Part shown: positions 34,137 to 45,304 of the stretch, in pieces
Layout of the letters: each line of letters starts with the position of its first letter
Numbering within the stretch: position 1 is the stretch's first letter
NCBI GenBank assembly: GCA_900088475.1
Contig: FLMG01002844.1
Location: forward strand, 1-48,887
Direction of reading: 5' to 3'
DNA length: 48,887 nt
Origin: Hyphochytrium catenoides
Taxonomy: Eukaryota > Sar > Hyphochytriomycetes > Hyphochytriales > Hyphochytriaceae
Program-made: the position numbers and the translations under genes
Notes under the pieces: generated by a model
What the model saw: the letters and a program-made list of their open reading frames with translations, nothing else
Told to the model about the DNA's origin: nothing
The model's database searches: none

Positions 34137-35466
34137 TTAGTCTGCATGAGGATGTTGCTCCTGGGGTTGTTCTTGCTGGACTTCAGCTTCTCCGGCTACA
34201 TCCTCCAAGACTGTGGGTTGATTAGCCTCACCTCGGCGAACTCCGAACACCATCTCTCTGTTTCAGGGGTGACGTGAGCAGAAATTGAGCAGTAAGATTG
34301 ATGGTGCGACTGGTAAGATGACAGCGGATTCGATAACATCAGCTACAGTGATAGCTAAGTAGGAGACGAAAAGGGCTGACACTCCAGAAAGAATGCAGAA
34401 GCAAGTGCTCAAGCTGTCCATAAAACTACATAGATAGGTCTCTCTAATTCTTGACTAGCTTGAGCTGGAGCAGCAGTAGAACGTACACTAGGGCAGGAGT
34501 CTTGAGAGGCCGTCGATACCGCCAACCGCGGATATCTGCGATTTGTGGGTAAACATCTGTGACACACCGTTCAGCACATGGTTCTTAGGGTTACTGGACG
34601 AATGCTAGACTTGGCTAGTAATGACCCTTACCTTCAAGAAAGTAGTACATATGCCCCACGACGATTCCGATTAGATCTATAGTGGCACTATTGCCCAAGA
34701 GGATAGAAAAGAAGAGCAAGACCCACGGAAGGTAGGGAGCCGTAAATGGGAAGAGACCTAGAAAGCTCATGCGGACACCATCATTCCTTCTGCCCCAGAC
34801 ATAGACCATCATGAAGGTAAGCGAGGAGCCTAGAAAGTGTACGCTGACAAACGGAGCTACCGCCTGTACATTATGTAAAGTGACCACAAAGCGCAAACAA
34901 GTTTATCAGCCACTCCTGCGAGAGAAGAGAGGATTTCCCATAGTAAAAGACCCTCTCACCGTCATGATGGTAGCGCCGAGGAACAGCATCCATACGAAGT
35001 CTACCGTCCTGCCTCGAAAAGATCCCTCTTCCAATAGTCGGCAGTACCGCACGCTACATCGAAGATACAAGAGTTAAGGAACTGGAAAGGTTTGATAAGT
35101 AATGGCGAACGATCAAGCCGGCAGCGCAGCGGAGCTCTGCCCTGACGGGTATATGGGGAAAGGATACAGAAAGTACAGGTGGAACAGGAAGTCCAGTGAG
35201 AAGAGGCCGAAGAACAGGAAGTTCGACACAAGCCTCCAGACCTGAGAAGGGCGAGAATGACCATGGTTAGAACATTATGTACGGCAAACAAAGTATCACA
35301 TTGAGGAGCCACTGACCTGTCCTTGCAGAATGAGTTTAAGGTTGAAATAGAGGGAGTAAGGAGAGACGATGTCAAGGGCACATGCAGCTGTAGTCAAGAA
35401 AGCTGCGGTCAAGTAGATCCTAGAGACTATAGGGATCTCCGTGTACCATTCTAAAGGGTCATTCAT
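34137..35466 (-). CDS. Derlin (Der1-like ER retrotranslocation protein), 6 exons
   Basis: Exons are 35466-35317, 35241-35168, 35053-34960, 34863-34632, 34556-34489 and 34253-34137, in frame for 244 residues, the usual derlin length. Landmarks: [93 protein letters not shown] and [27 protein letters not shown] and the GxxxG-type GIVVGH helix are the rhomboid-pseudoprotease hallmarks. Derlins form part of the Hrd1 channel that returns misfolded proteins from the ER to the cytosol. The C-terminus is a Glu/Gln-rich tail ([15 protein letters not shown]); it lacks an obvious SHP box, the usual p97-binding motif of metazoan derlins. The last junction uses an acceptor (ACAGAG) picked to keep the phase. 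Confidence 0.96.
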
Positions 35467-36445
35467 CGTTCGTGTGACCCGGCACACGCCAACCCAACAG
35501 GCAGTTTGCCCTGCAGCTAAAACCCTCTTCCCTTCTGACTGATCCCAGACAAGAGGGCTTGTCCGCAAAATATGAGGAGCACAGGATATTCGGTCAATGG
35601 GACAGAGAATGAGGCGATGCAGATGGCTTGGCACTCTCAGCGAGAGAGCATCAGGACCACTTGCTGAGTAAGAACGCGGCTCCTAAAGCCTGACTGCTCT
35701 ACAAGCTCAACCGTAGTTACTCTGTGGACGCTTGCATAGTTTAATAAGTCGGCGTGGACGAAGGCCTTCAGAAGGAAGGCTGCACCTTTGAGATCAGACG
35801 TAATAGAAGCAGGACTACTATCGGACGAGCCCGCCACAACGAACCGTCTGCCTTACAGTAACAAGTTCTATGGTGGTTCCGAAGATAGACTTACAAGGGC
35901 TTAGGGTTAGGTAGACCCAATACTGTAAAAAGAAACAGCTTGGAATAATATAAAGCTCCAACCCTCACAGAGCTGTACGACGAACATGTAAGCCTCTGTA
36001 CGCTTTGTACAGCTGTACGTGTTGAAGGGTGGTGGGATCTGATCTTGATATCTTCATATCTTCATCTTGGCCTCAAAATGATGACAAACAGAGAGCTTTT
36101 CGTCGGTCTGGGACCGTGCTCAGCTTGTCATCCCTGCTGAGTTGCTGGAGGAGCAACAGTCCGGGACTTTAGCATCACTTGATAGTAGAAGATTTTTGAT
36201 GTGTGTGCCTCTATCATGGTAGCGCCAGGGCTATGCAACCTTTGTATGGAGAGTTTTGTCTGTTTGGGAACCTGGCACGCTATGGTCTCGCGTTTGACAC
36301 ATCGTGCGTGACCCTTGGTCGTCATGATGGGAATAGCTACGAGAACATATGTACCTACGCACGAATAGGAGACTCGAGAGTAAATAGTCGGCCAGAAAGA
36401 AAGAAGACCAAGAAGGGAGCAGGGAGGCCCACCTAAGGGAGTTAA
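35467..36445. other. No gene recognised
   Basis: Upstream of derlin. Frames at 35637-35837 (-) and 36128-36325 (-) are unrecognised and lack convincing splice partners. Confidence 0.4.
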
Positions 36446-37593
36446 TTATAGGGAAGTCGTCGTGGCAAGAAAGAGCGGCACCGAGCTGCCTGCAGGGACG
36501 ACGGCTTCATCTTCCCAATGAGGCGAGAGGCGAAATGTCTTCTTCTTACTCACAATCGTATTTCGGAGAGGATAAAGAAGCAGGAGCAGCGCGGATAGCA
36601 AGAGGATAAGAAGAAGTTGAAGAAAGAGTAGGGGGGGTTGAAGCAGCGACGAGAAGGGAGATATTATCATGGCACACGCGCGGTGAGGGAGAGCCCTAAG
36701 TGGGACAACTTGGAGGGGACAATTATTCAGGCAGCTCCGTCGTGCCGCACCAATGACACTTGTTTAGCCAAGCGAGACCGGTAGAGAAGACACACGTGGC
36801 ACTTTATAGTAATTGTCCGATTGTCTTGGGCAGCTCAACACATAACAACAATAACCTTCACGACGGCTGCAACCGTGGCAGAACCCCCCAAATCGATTTC
36901 CACACTAGAAAAAGAAGGAAGAACAAACAAGGCATCGTGGGGCGTGACAAGCAGCCAGATACTTATGATCCTCTCGATCCTCAAGAGCAGCCACTGCTAC
37001 TCAGACCGATCTGCTGCAAATGAGTGTTTATTGCGATTTAATGATGATGATGGATTCTAGCAACTAGAAGTAGAGGAACCCTAAGGAAAACAGGCTTACG
37101 AGATACAAAGTCTTTCATACGCCACACGGCTTTTTGTGATAGAGCGGTGTCAGAAGAAGAGAAGATCAAGAAAAGAAGAAAGAGCCAAGGGCTACGAATT
37201 TTGTCTCTCCAACCTCTCTACACTCTACCCTCATTCGGGAAAAAATAAAAGAATCATTTGAGTCATTGTCTCCCTGAGTAATGTAGTATGTATATAGAGC
37301 GAGGCATCAAGACTATCATCACTCTCTGCCAGCCAAGACCAAGAGAAGGCTCTAGCCTCTAACAAGGAAGACTTCAGGATATGAAGCTTTATTTCTTCGT
37401 GAATGGCTAAAGAAAGTGAGTGTGAACCGGTAAAGCCCTGCTGCCGGTGAGGCTTACCCAATGTCCCGTGCCGAGAAGCATCATCATGTGAAGACCAATT
37501 AAACTGAAGTTCCATAGTGCCTCCCAAACATTCCCACATTAGCTGGACAATGCAGCTCGACAGGCTGACAAGAGCGTCATACTTCGTCGTCAT
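36446..37593 (-). CDS. Doubtful small gene or genes with one membrane helix
   Basis: Two weakly supported pieces lie on the minus strand. One is exon 37593-37458 (MTTKYDALVSLSSCIVQLMW) ending at GTAAGCC, which splices in phase over a 51-nt intron to 37406 and stays open to a stop at 37231. The other, 36670-36550 plus 36510-36446, encodes an almost pure Leu/Ile/Ala hydrophobic helix (LLILLLSALLLLLYPL), a donor GTAAGAAG and a short tail to a stop. They may be separate or belong to one tail-anchored protein whose middle exons I cannot see. No family was recognised. Confidence 0.25.
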
Positions 37594-37946
37594 GTTCCCA
37601 GCTTTATCACTCCCTTAAGAACAACAGAGTTGTTCTATGAGGAGATTTCTGAAGGGAAAGGATGGACGACTGTTCAGAGAACAAAGAGAAGAAGTATGCA
37701 AGAAGGCCTTGCTCAGCCAAAGAAAACTGGGCCATAGTTACGGTCGGAGGGCCACGGAAGCCCAGGGACTTCCTTCTCCCAGTGATAATTATGAGCAAAG
37801 AAAATTCTTTTCTTATCCGTCCTCACATCAGACGATAGGAAAGGAAGAAGAAACGGGGGACAGCTAGAGCAGAAGATTGGAAAAGAGTCGAAGCAGGGAG
37901 CGGCGAGGGTTGAAAAGCGGTATAAGTAAGGTACGTAGTAGACGCT

Positions 37947-39560
37947 ATGGCTTTTGTCCTTGAATCTATGCAGCAGACTGTGACGCTTCGAATCGATCGC
38001 TGGTCAATTGATCCTTCTCGCCATAAAGATATTGAAGTGGTCACAACTGGCGATGGCTTTGAGTCTTCATACCAGAGTCTCGTTGACCATTTATGGAAAA
38101 AATGCCCTTCAGATTCCGAAGCGTGTTCCTCTTCAGCACTTGGACCCCTTCTCTTACTTACGTGTTCGGGAGCGATGATCGTCTTGGTGCTTTGTCATTC
38201 CCTCCTACTGCTCCTAGCATTGTTTGTAGGGAAGTAAACGTAACTATGGTACTCTCCTTTCTGATATTGATGATGGAGGGAAGAGGATTGAAGAGACATA
38301 CTCGTAGCTCTTTTCCTTTCCCTATGAACAATATATTGCTCGCCTGTTGGGTTTATCTTCCCTCATACTCTCATAGCTCTGATCTGGACACCAAACTACT
38401 TTAGCCATCCGCCTGGGAGGGCTGTATGAGCTCGCGTGGGGTTCTTCCCTGCTGCTATCCTTTTTCTGTTGGTGCCTTCGCCATTTCAACTGCGCGCGCC
38501 CATTGCGTCTCCGGACGTCCAGATGTAGTTTCCACCCTTGGTCGTCGAGCTGCTCGACGCTTTCTTGGAAACAATGATGTCATCTTGTTCGAAGAAGAAG
38601 TGCGTCTGCCCTGTTTCCTCCTTCTCTCTAGAGAGCATTGATCATATCTCTCTAGATTTGTTTGGTTGACGTCTGCCTAGCTTGGGCGCTACTCCTCTTC
38701 TGCAGGCGGGGGATTACCTTCAGCCTGCTCCAATTCTATTCTTTCTATTTCTCTGGTCGGCACCGAGGTTTCTTCCCCTTTGAAGGTTTCTTCGGGTGAT
38801 GTTGTGGCGATTTGAGGTATCTATTCGTGCGCATTCCTGCTTCTTTCTGTCGGACCCGTGCCTGTCCAATTGGCTGCCCTTGGGGATCATGGCCCTGTCT
38901 GTCATCTTGGGGAAAGTGCTAATCCAAGTTACCACCATCACATCCAACAACTTTTCTTAATATGCTTCTCTGATTTTCAAGGTCTCCTCAACTCATCACC
39001 TCCCAGGCACCAATCAGAAGCCTGGAGATTTATTACTTCTTGGCTTCCTAACTTCTTTCCAGCACACGGCTTCTAATGTGTCCATCTCGGGCTCGTTGAT
39101 GCTATCCAGAACTCTTCCTTATGCAGCTGTCCCTGCCGACTACCAGAGTCGTCTTTCTGAGAATATCACGGTGAAGGAGTATTAGGCTCCCTATAAGGCT
39201 GCTGGGCTGCAAGCTGTCCCTCTACTGTGGGAGTCTTGGGTGGGGCTATGCCTTGGCGGGTCGTTGACTGTGTGCAACGACTTGTGGAGCTTCAATCTTA
39301 TCGCTTCTCGCTTGATGGCTCTTGGCACCATCGTGAACATTAACGATTGTAATCTCTTCTTTCATTGGCACCAGAAGAGGAGTCTCTTTATTAGCCTTTC
39401 ATAGAGAAAAATGCTCTCCAGTTTCTGATGAAGCGTATTTCTCTTCACCAGCTGGACCCTTCTCTAGCTTGTCGTTGTCGGGTCGAGTTGATGTCTTGGT
39501 GATCTCCCTTTTCCTATTGTTGCATTTCCCTTGATAGAACTACCGTTATAAAAAGGAAGA
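37947..39560 (+). pseudogene. Decayed repeated coding sequence
   Basis: The plus strand reads in long coding-like stretches broken by stops and frame changes, for example AYAVPADYQSRL-like and LTVCNDLWSFNLIASRLMAL segments. Two diverged copies of one unit lie at about 38095-38215 and 39405-39525. Both read NALQ, then a basic stretch, then L-x-x-LDP. This looks like relics of a dispersed element or gene family. No reverse transcriptase, transposase or other hallmark was seen, so the family is unknown. Confidence 0.4.
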
Positions 39561-39669
39561 TGAAAAAAGGAGAAAGAGGTGCCAACAGCGGGTAAATTTA
39601 CTAGGCGTTACTAAGCCCTAATAACAATAGAACTCTTGAATCTCGGTCCAAATAATAAAAACTGGCTTC

Positions 39670-39698
39670 CCTCTTCTTCTTCTTCTTCTTCTTCTTCT
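39670..39698. repeat. (CTT)n microsatellite
   Basis: A run of CTT/TTC triplets of about 28 nt in intergenic DNA upstream of the first hydrolase gene. Confidence 0.9.
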
Positions 39699-40439
39699 CA
39701 CTTTTATGGAGAGTCGGAGGTGAGTGATGGAAAGTACAATAGGATGCCGTTCAAGCTTCGAGCGACGGGTAGTTCTATTTGTAGCCTTCTTCCAGTTCTA
39801 CTCTGAGCTGGACCGTCTTCTTCTCTTGTTCTAAACTGATGATGAGCTCGTCCGCTCTTCGCTCGTCGGCTCTTTCTGCTGCGGCTTCTTGACGGTTCTT
39901 AGGTAGCTGATGGACCGAACCCCACGAATCTTGTATGGAAGACTCTTCTGGAAACGAAGCTATCAACCGTATAACAACCTGCATTCGTAGCGGAAACTGT
40001 AGTGTTACATGCAGCAGCCACCAGTTTGCTTCTCGTCCTTACTTGTCCACTGGGCTGCTGATGAGGTGAGCAGACCATCAGCCAGAAGTAACGTCGCTCA
40101 GCAGAGTTCCTTCCCATTTGCCAACGGTTCTAGGAGATGCAAGGCATGGGTAATGAAGAAGAACGGTGACACCATAGCCAAATGAGCCTATATATTTATA
40201 CGTGTAGGAGCGTCAGTACCGAACCTACTGCCCGCTCTACACTACTTGGTCCTGAAGTAATAGGCTTCGTCGAGACGGCAGAGCAGCGCTCACAGATCAC
40301 GGTTCACTCTTTCTACTTCTTGCGGATCTCAGTGCCAGATAAGCCAACATCATTGCGATGCACGTATTACTTGCAACAACACCAAAACGTAGGAAGGAAC
40401 CGAGCACCATAATCGCAAAAAGAACAGGCTGATTGTACA

Positions 40440-41897
40440 ATGAGTCAAAGCAAAAGGATCTCACCCTTTCCACCCTTCTTCTGCTTATTGGTGTTTATCC
40501 TGGTCCTACTCCAGACCGTGATACCAGCAGGTGGTGTCCGCTTTGGACCTCAGATTCCCACAGGTCTTGGACGCCCCAGAGGTCATGAAGGCAGACCGGT
40601 TATGTCTAACGCTCTCCGTGGTAGCGCTGCCTCCGGCGTGCCCCATATTATCGGGGCGGCGCCACGGCTTCCTCGCCACGTTTTAAAAGGGAAGGGCAAC
40701 AGCAAGGCTGCTTCTTCTAATAAGAAACTGGCTGCTTCTCTTAACCCGGAACCTCGCTCTGGAAGGGTCGTCATGGTGAAGGATGATTCTCCCTTCCTCC
40801 AATCCGCTGACAGATTACCTCCAGTGCCAGAATGGCTTAAGGAAGGAAGGGATCTTTCCCAACAGATAATTCTAGTGGGCAAGGGCGGGGAAAAACGAGT
40901 TCAGCAGATGCACTACTACGACAGCCTTCCTGGTGGTCGACTGGCTAACGGGGAGAAACCTTTACAAACGGTCCTATTTATCCCGGGCTTCATGGGAAAG
41001 GGAGGAGATCTCGTCTCCGTCGTTCGGCACCTCCTATTGCAGGATCCCGCTTATCTGGATAAACGTCGAATAATTATTGTCGAGCTGCCAGGACGCGGCA
41101 AGAGCCAAGATCCCCTCTCCATGGGTGAGTACTGGTGGCTATCACAAGAAGGCGTAAACGAGATCGCGAAGGGGTTTCTCAGCATCGACCAGATGAAGTC
41201 CGCTGTAGAACAGCTCATGGACAAGATAATACCCATGATGGATGGCTCTTCCAGCAGAGACGATGTGGTGGTCGTGGGTGAGTCGATGGGGGGCCATATC
41301 GCTGCATTGCTAGTCAAAGAAGACAAGAGCGGAAGCCCAGGTGGAGCTTTGCTTGTGAACCCATACGGCATCGCATCTCCAGAGCTAACAAAGGGGCAGA
41401 TTGCGTTCAAGGAAAGAGGAGAGAACTGGATGGCTCCTCTAAATCCTGCGCATTTTGTAGAGCTCGTTCGCGCTTTGGTTAGTGAGGAGTCCTTCGCTAG
41501 AATGAAGGAGCAGAAGAACAACGCCATCGGCAGAGTTGTGTCCGTCTTAGAGGAAAACTCCGACAATATCCTCTTGAAAGCCTTCTGGCCGCTTCTTCAT
41601 TGGCCTCTTCTGGGTCCCCAGAAAAAGCGGTTGGCTTACATGGAGGGCGCATTACAACGTACGCAGTTGACAGCGGACAGTTTCCAAGGTATACCCAAGA
41701 AGAAGAAGCTAGTGACGCTGAATGGAATGGAGGACGGAGTCTTTCACTGGAGCTCCGCTTATACCTTCCTCGAAGGCCATCCAAATGCAAAAGCCTATAT
41801 CTTGGAAAAGGCTGGGCACTTGTTGTTCAAAGAGCGGCCAGACATGGTAGCCAAGTATCTTCTTTCCTTGTCCCATGATCTTTATGATCAGGGATAA
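40440..41897 (+). CDS. Secreted alpha/beta hydrolase, tandem copy 1, intronless
   Basis: A single exon of 485 residues. The N-terminus is a signal peptide or anchor (ISPFPPFFCLLVFILVLLQT), followed by about 100 basic, low-complexity residues. The hydrolase core starts near residue 175: VLFIPGFMGKGGD (oxyanion-hole loop), IIIVELPGRGKSQDP, and VVVVGESMGGHIAALL with the nucleophile Ser282 in G-E-S-M-G. Asp432 in NGMEDGVFH and His460 in KAGHLLFKERPD complete a plausible catalytic triad in the right order. The enzyme is likely an esterase, lipase or thioesterase acting in the secretory pathway or outside the cell; the substrate is unknown. Intronless structure is odd among these neighbours. It is closely related to the copy at 45305. 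Confidence 0.92.
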   Translation: MSQSKRISPFPPFFCLLVFILVLLQTVIPAGGVRFGPQIPTGLGRPRGHEGRPVMSNALRGSAASGVPHIIGAAPRLPRHVLKGKGNSKAASSNKKLAASLNPEPRSGRVVMVKDDSPFLQSADRLPPVPEWLKEGRDLSQQIILVGKGGEKRVQQMHYYDSLPGGRLANGEKPLQTVLFIPGFMGKGGDLVSVVRHLLLQDPAYLDKRRIIIVELPGRGKSQDPLSMGEYWWLSQEGVNEIAKGFLSIDQMKSAVEQLMDKIIPMMDGSSSRDDVVVVGESMGGHIAALLVKEDKSGSPGGALLVNPYGIASPELTKGQIAFKERGENWMAPLNPAHFVELVRALVSEESFARMKEQKNNAIGRVVSVLEENSDNILLKAFWPLLHWPLLGPQKKRLAYMEGALQRTQLTADSFQGIPKKKKLVTLNGMEDGVFHWSSAYTFLEGHPNAKAYILEKAGHLLFKERPDMVAKYLLSLSHDLYDQG

Positions 41898-41957
41898 GAC
41901 AGGATTGAAAGCTATCATAATCCATAGAAGAAGAGGGCTAATCAATAGCATATAGGC

Positions 41958-42564
41958 TCAAACCGACCCATCTAAATCTAAAGCCAGGAGAGGAACGGAG
42001 CCAGCGAAAGCGCGCACGTAGGATATATAATTCTTCTTGGTACCTAGGAATGGTCCAGAATGAGCCGCGTCATTATTAGGAGGATAGTTCACTATCAGTC
42101 CTTCGTAATTCGTTGCTAGGTCGAGAAGCCTGCCGTTTTCATCTGCTGTTGAGCTGCCCACTAGATCTTCTGGCATGCGACCGACGGAGGAATAAGAAGT
42201 ACTATAATGTGATATGTCTGTACTGAAGAGGGAGAGGAGAGTACACCTAAGGTCTTCCTCATGAGGCGAGGAAAGATATTTTCTTCTCTCCTTCATACGA
42301 GCGATAGCCATCATCCTTCAGAGGTGCCGAACCTCGAATAATCGATTTAGACCTACCTCGTTGAAGCCTAGTTGGGGGTAACTCTAGAATAATAAAGCTA
42401 AGCTCCCAAGACAAATCCGTTACTGCTCCGCGTTTAGGTGGTCCTCTCTCAAAAGATCTGGCTGTTAGCGCTAAACCACGATCCAAACCCGTGAAGTAAA
42501 GGCATCCTCGTTGTTTGCCACTCTTGACGGTGGTAGTCCTTTGCCTGTGGAAGAAAACCACCAC
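41958..42564 (-). mobile_element. Fragment of a LINE-type endonuclease (decayed)
   Basis: On the minus strand two overlapping frames contain SSVGRMPEDLVGSSTADENG and RLLDLATNYEGLIVN. This matches the apurinic-type endonuclease of non-LTR retrotransposons, where GDFNAxxG is followed by ENGxRLLxLAxxxxLxIxNT. The catalytic GDFNA itself is replaced (YSSVG), frames are broken and no reverse transcriptase follows, so it is a dead fragment. It sits between the two hydrolase copies. Confidence 0.5.
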
Positions 42565-45262
42565 TGTAGAGCAGCTAAAAAGGCAAGGTAATTAAAGGTA
42601 TTGCTTCAGCTGTAATAGTTGAGCGATGGCCATAGCTCAGAGTCAAAAATGTCGCGTGGACGTTGCTAGTAGCTCCACCGCATGATGGGGTCACTAAACC
42701 TGCTGCAAAGGCAGGAAAAAGAACAGTCGCTAGAACCAGCACCGCTTGGCGGCTGCACACCAAAGCGCAAGGCCGGCTATAATAGGCAACCACCATCAAG
42801 CCCGCCCGGCCCGTCACTTGACCACTACTACTAAAGCCATAACTATGCTAAACCTCCGTATCATGTGACATGCAAAACATCTGCCTACTGCTTATTCCTC
42901 CCTGCAGCAGCCGCAGCCAAAAATTCTGGAGATAAGGACGCAAGTTATGACCTTTCTAGGGATGATGAAAACGATATCCCTCTGGTCTGGGAGCCCTTTC
43001 GGCGAGCATCTTTTCACTCTTCTCTGCAAGTCCTCAACGTACTACCGCCTCTTCTGCAGCCCCTGCTGAGCGGCTTTTTACCACCCTCAGCAAGAGAGGC
43101 ACATCTTTGATCGTCATCGTCATCGCCTATCACCTAGGCTCTTTTGCCTCTCTCATGGTCCATAATCCTCTTTCTCCTCTTCTTCTGGAGTAACCGAGGG
43201 AGCAACCACCTTTGCTGTCTCCGGTCCTTTCTCATCACTCTACAGCTGCTACTACTGCTCTAACTGCTCTCTCACTTGCCACTGACGAACAAGACTTCAT
43301 CCTTCTTCTCTCGTAGTATTACTATTATAGGTGAGGAGTTAGCCTTGGAAATCTGAGGGCTTCGCTTGATTTGGTGGGGAGTTAGCCTTGCAGGTGGTTG
43401 TTTGAAGGGGTCATAGCCTGAGCGTCGAAGGAATGGATTGTACTAGCTTCATTTAGCGGAGCTACCTCCACGCGGTTAGATGCAACAGACACTACCTACG
43501 GGGGATTAGGTGGAGAACTTCGTGCGAGGAATCACCTTGCGTAAAGCTGTGGCTTGGAAATGGCCTCAGCCGGCCGGCAGGCGCTTAAAGCTTGATTGGA
43601 CTTCCTTCATGATCCCGGACTTCTTCCCTCAGAAGTTGTTAAAGAGCACGTACGCCCAGCATAGTTGTACGGGGCTTGGTTTGCTTGATAGTAGTAGCTA
43701 ATGGTGCTTTCAGTTGGCTGATTTCTAAGAATGCTAGACTCCAGACCGCTTCACGAGCTCCGAGGTCCAGAAGTGTCAGTCCGTTAAAAGCTACGTTGCT
43801 GCCATGCTCCTTGTTGACAGCCGTGTTTTTCGCTTGTCACTGGCCTTAATCAGGAACTGCCGGTCCTCCTGGAAGAGCTGGTGGGCTTTGTACTGAATGC
43901 ACTGTAAACTTGGCTTGGGTTAACCGGAGGACGATTGTCTGACCACGAACGAGGATGATAGCGGATACGGAGCAGCAGCGCACACAACACGGGAGAAACA
44001 GAGCAAAAGAGACGGAGCAGGAGGAGGGAGGAAAAGAAGAGGAAGAAGGAGAGCCGCATGGGAAAGCGAACGAAGAAGGCAGGAAGAAGCAGAGAAGTAT
44101 GAAGGACATATGATTGATCGGCCTAAACAACGTGCGGTGGCGTGGAGTGTGGGCCGGGACCTGCTGGTACCTATGTGGTGGTGGAAGGGGAAGACCGAGG
44201 AGGGAGGATGCGATGATAAAGTCCAGATGTTGATGAAGAGAGATTCTAGTCTCCTCCGTCGAGGCTCGTCTCTCGTCAATCCGTCAGCATCAGTCACGAC
44301 CAGCAGCCCGCCTACCTTTCTTTTTATCTCTTCGAGATCAACAAGTTTCTAATCTAATACCTGTAGCTACTAGTGTATACTAGCCTTGCCATGATGCGCC
44401 TCGTTTTCTTCTAAATATACCATAAGAAATAGATAGTAAAGCAGTAGAACTAACGAGCAACCGCTCGTCCTCGCTCGTCCGTCTCTTTGGCTCTTCTTGC
44501 TGGCGGTGCCCTTCCATTCCTTCTCTTCCTCTGCTGTCGCCTTCTTGAGTGTGATTTTTACCTTGTGTGGACTTCTTTATAAGTTAAGCCATTAGCTCCA
44601 CCCACAGCTCTCCTCCTAATCCAGATTACTTAGGACTATAAAGGGGAGAGTACGAGCTATTAGTAGGTGATCCATCTGTGTCCTTTTTACATGTTCTACC
44701 ACAAGCCGGACAATTTCCTTCGAGCCTGTCTTTCTGTTCAATTCTATAGTAGTTCTATAGTTCCTGGTAGACTGTAGAAGATGAACCGTACGAACGAAAT
44801 CGAGGAATCTTGTAGTTCGACAGTTGTAGAAACATTTCTGGGATCGATGATATGGCCCGTATATCTTTATTGCATGCAGCAGCAGCAAGGATAGGACATG
44901 TTCAGGTACACTGGGATGATGGTTAGTTAATGTGAGCGGGGCAGCGCAACGCAAGGACGACCTGGGCAGGAGAAGAAGAGTTTCTCCTCCATCAATGTTC
45001 ACCTTTCTCAAGGACCCCGATCATCACGGAGCACACATCATAAAGAGCCCCGGAACACGTAGACAAATGTTTGAGGTTACATAGGGGAAGTACTATCAAT
45101 AAGCCAAGCACTCTCTCCTCTTCTCTCTCTTCTCCATCATCCCACTTTCTGAAACTGGTAGCAGGCTCTCCTCAGACCGCCGGCGGCAGATCATCTTCTT
45201 CAGTGTAAATCAAGCCAACAAGCAGACGGACCTGTGACCAGCAGCAGCGAAGAGGAGAACCT
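42565..45262. other. Gene-free stretch between the hydrolase copies
   Basis: About 2.7 kb with only short, unrecognised frames (for example 42865-43110 and 43510-43701 on plus). The part at 43930-44110 is purine-rich on plus. It probably contains retroelement debris and the promoter of the second hydrolase. Confidence 0.4.
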
Positions 45263-45304
45263 ATGTGCACTAACGACGGGAGGAGAGTCGAGCTAATTAT
45301 GATG

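Noticed and set aside
35637-35837. Minus-strand frame upstream of derlin (MAGSSDSSPASITSD)
   Set aside because: Derlin starts properly at 35466 with [12 protein letters not shown]; an upstream exon is not needed and would not fit the family length.
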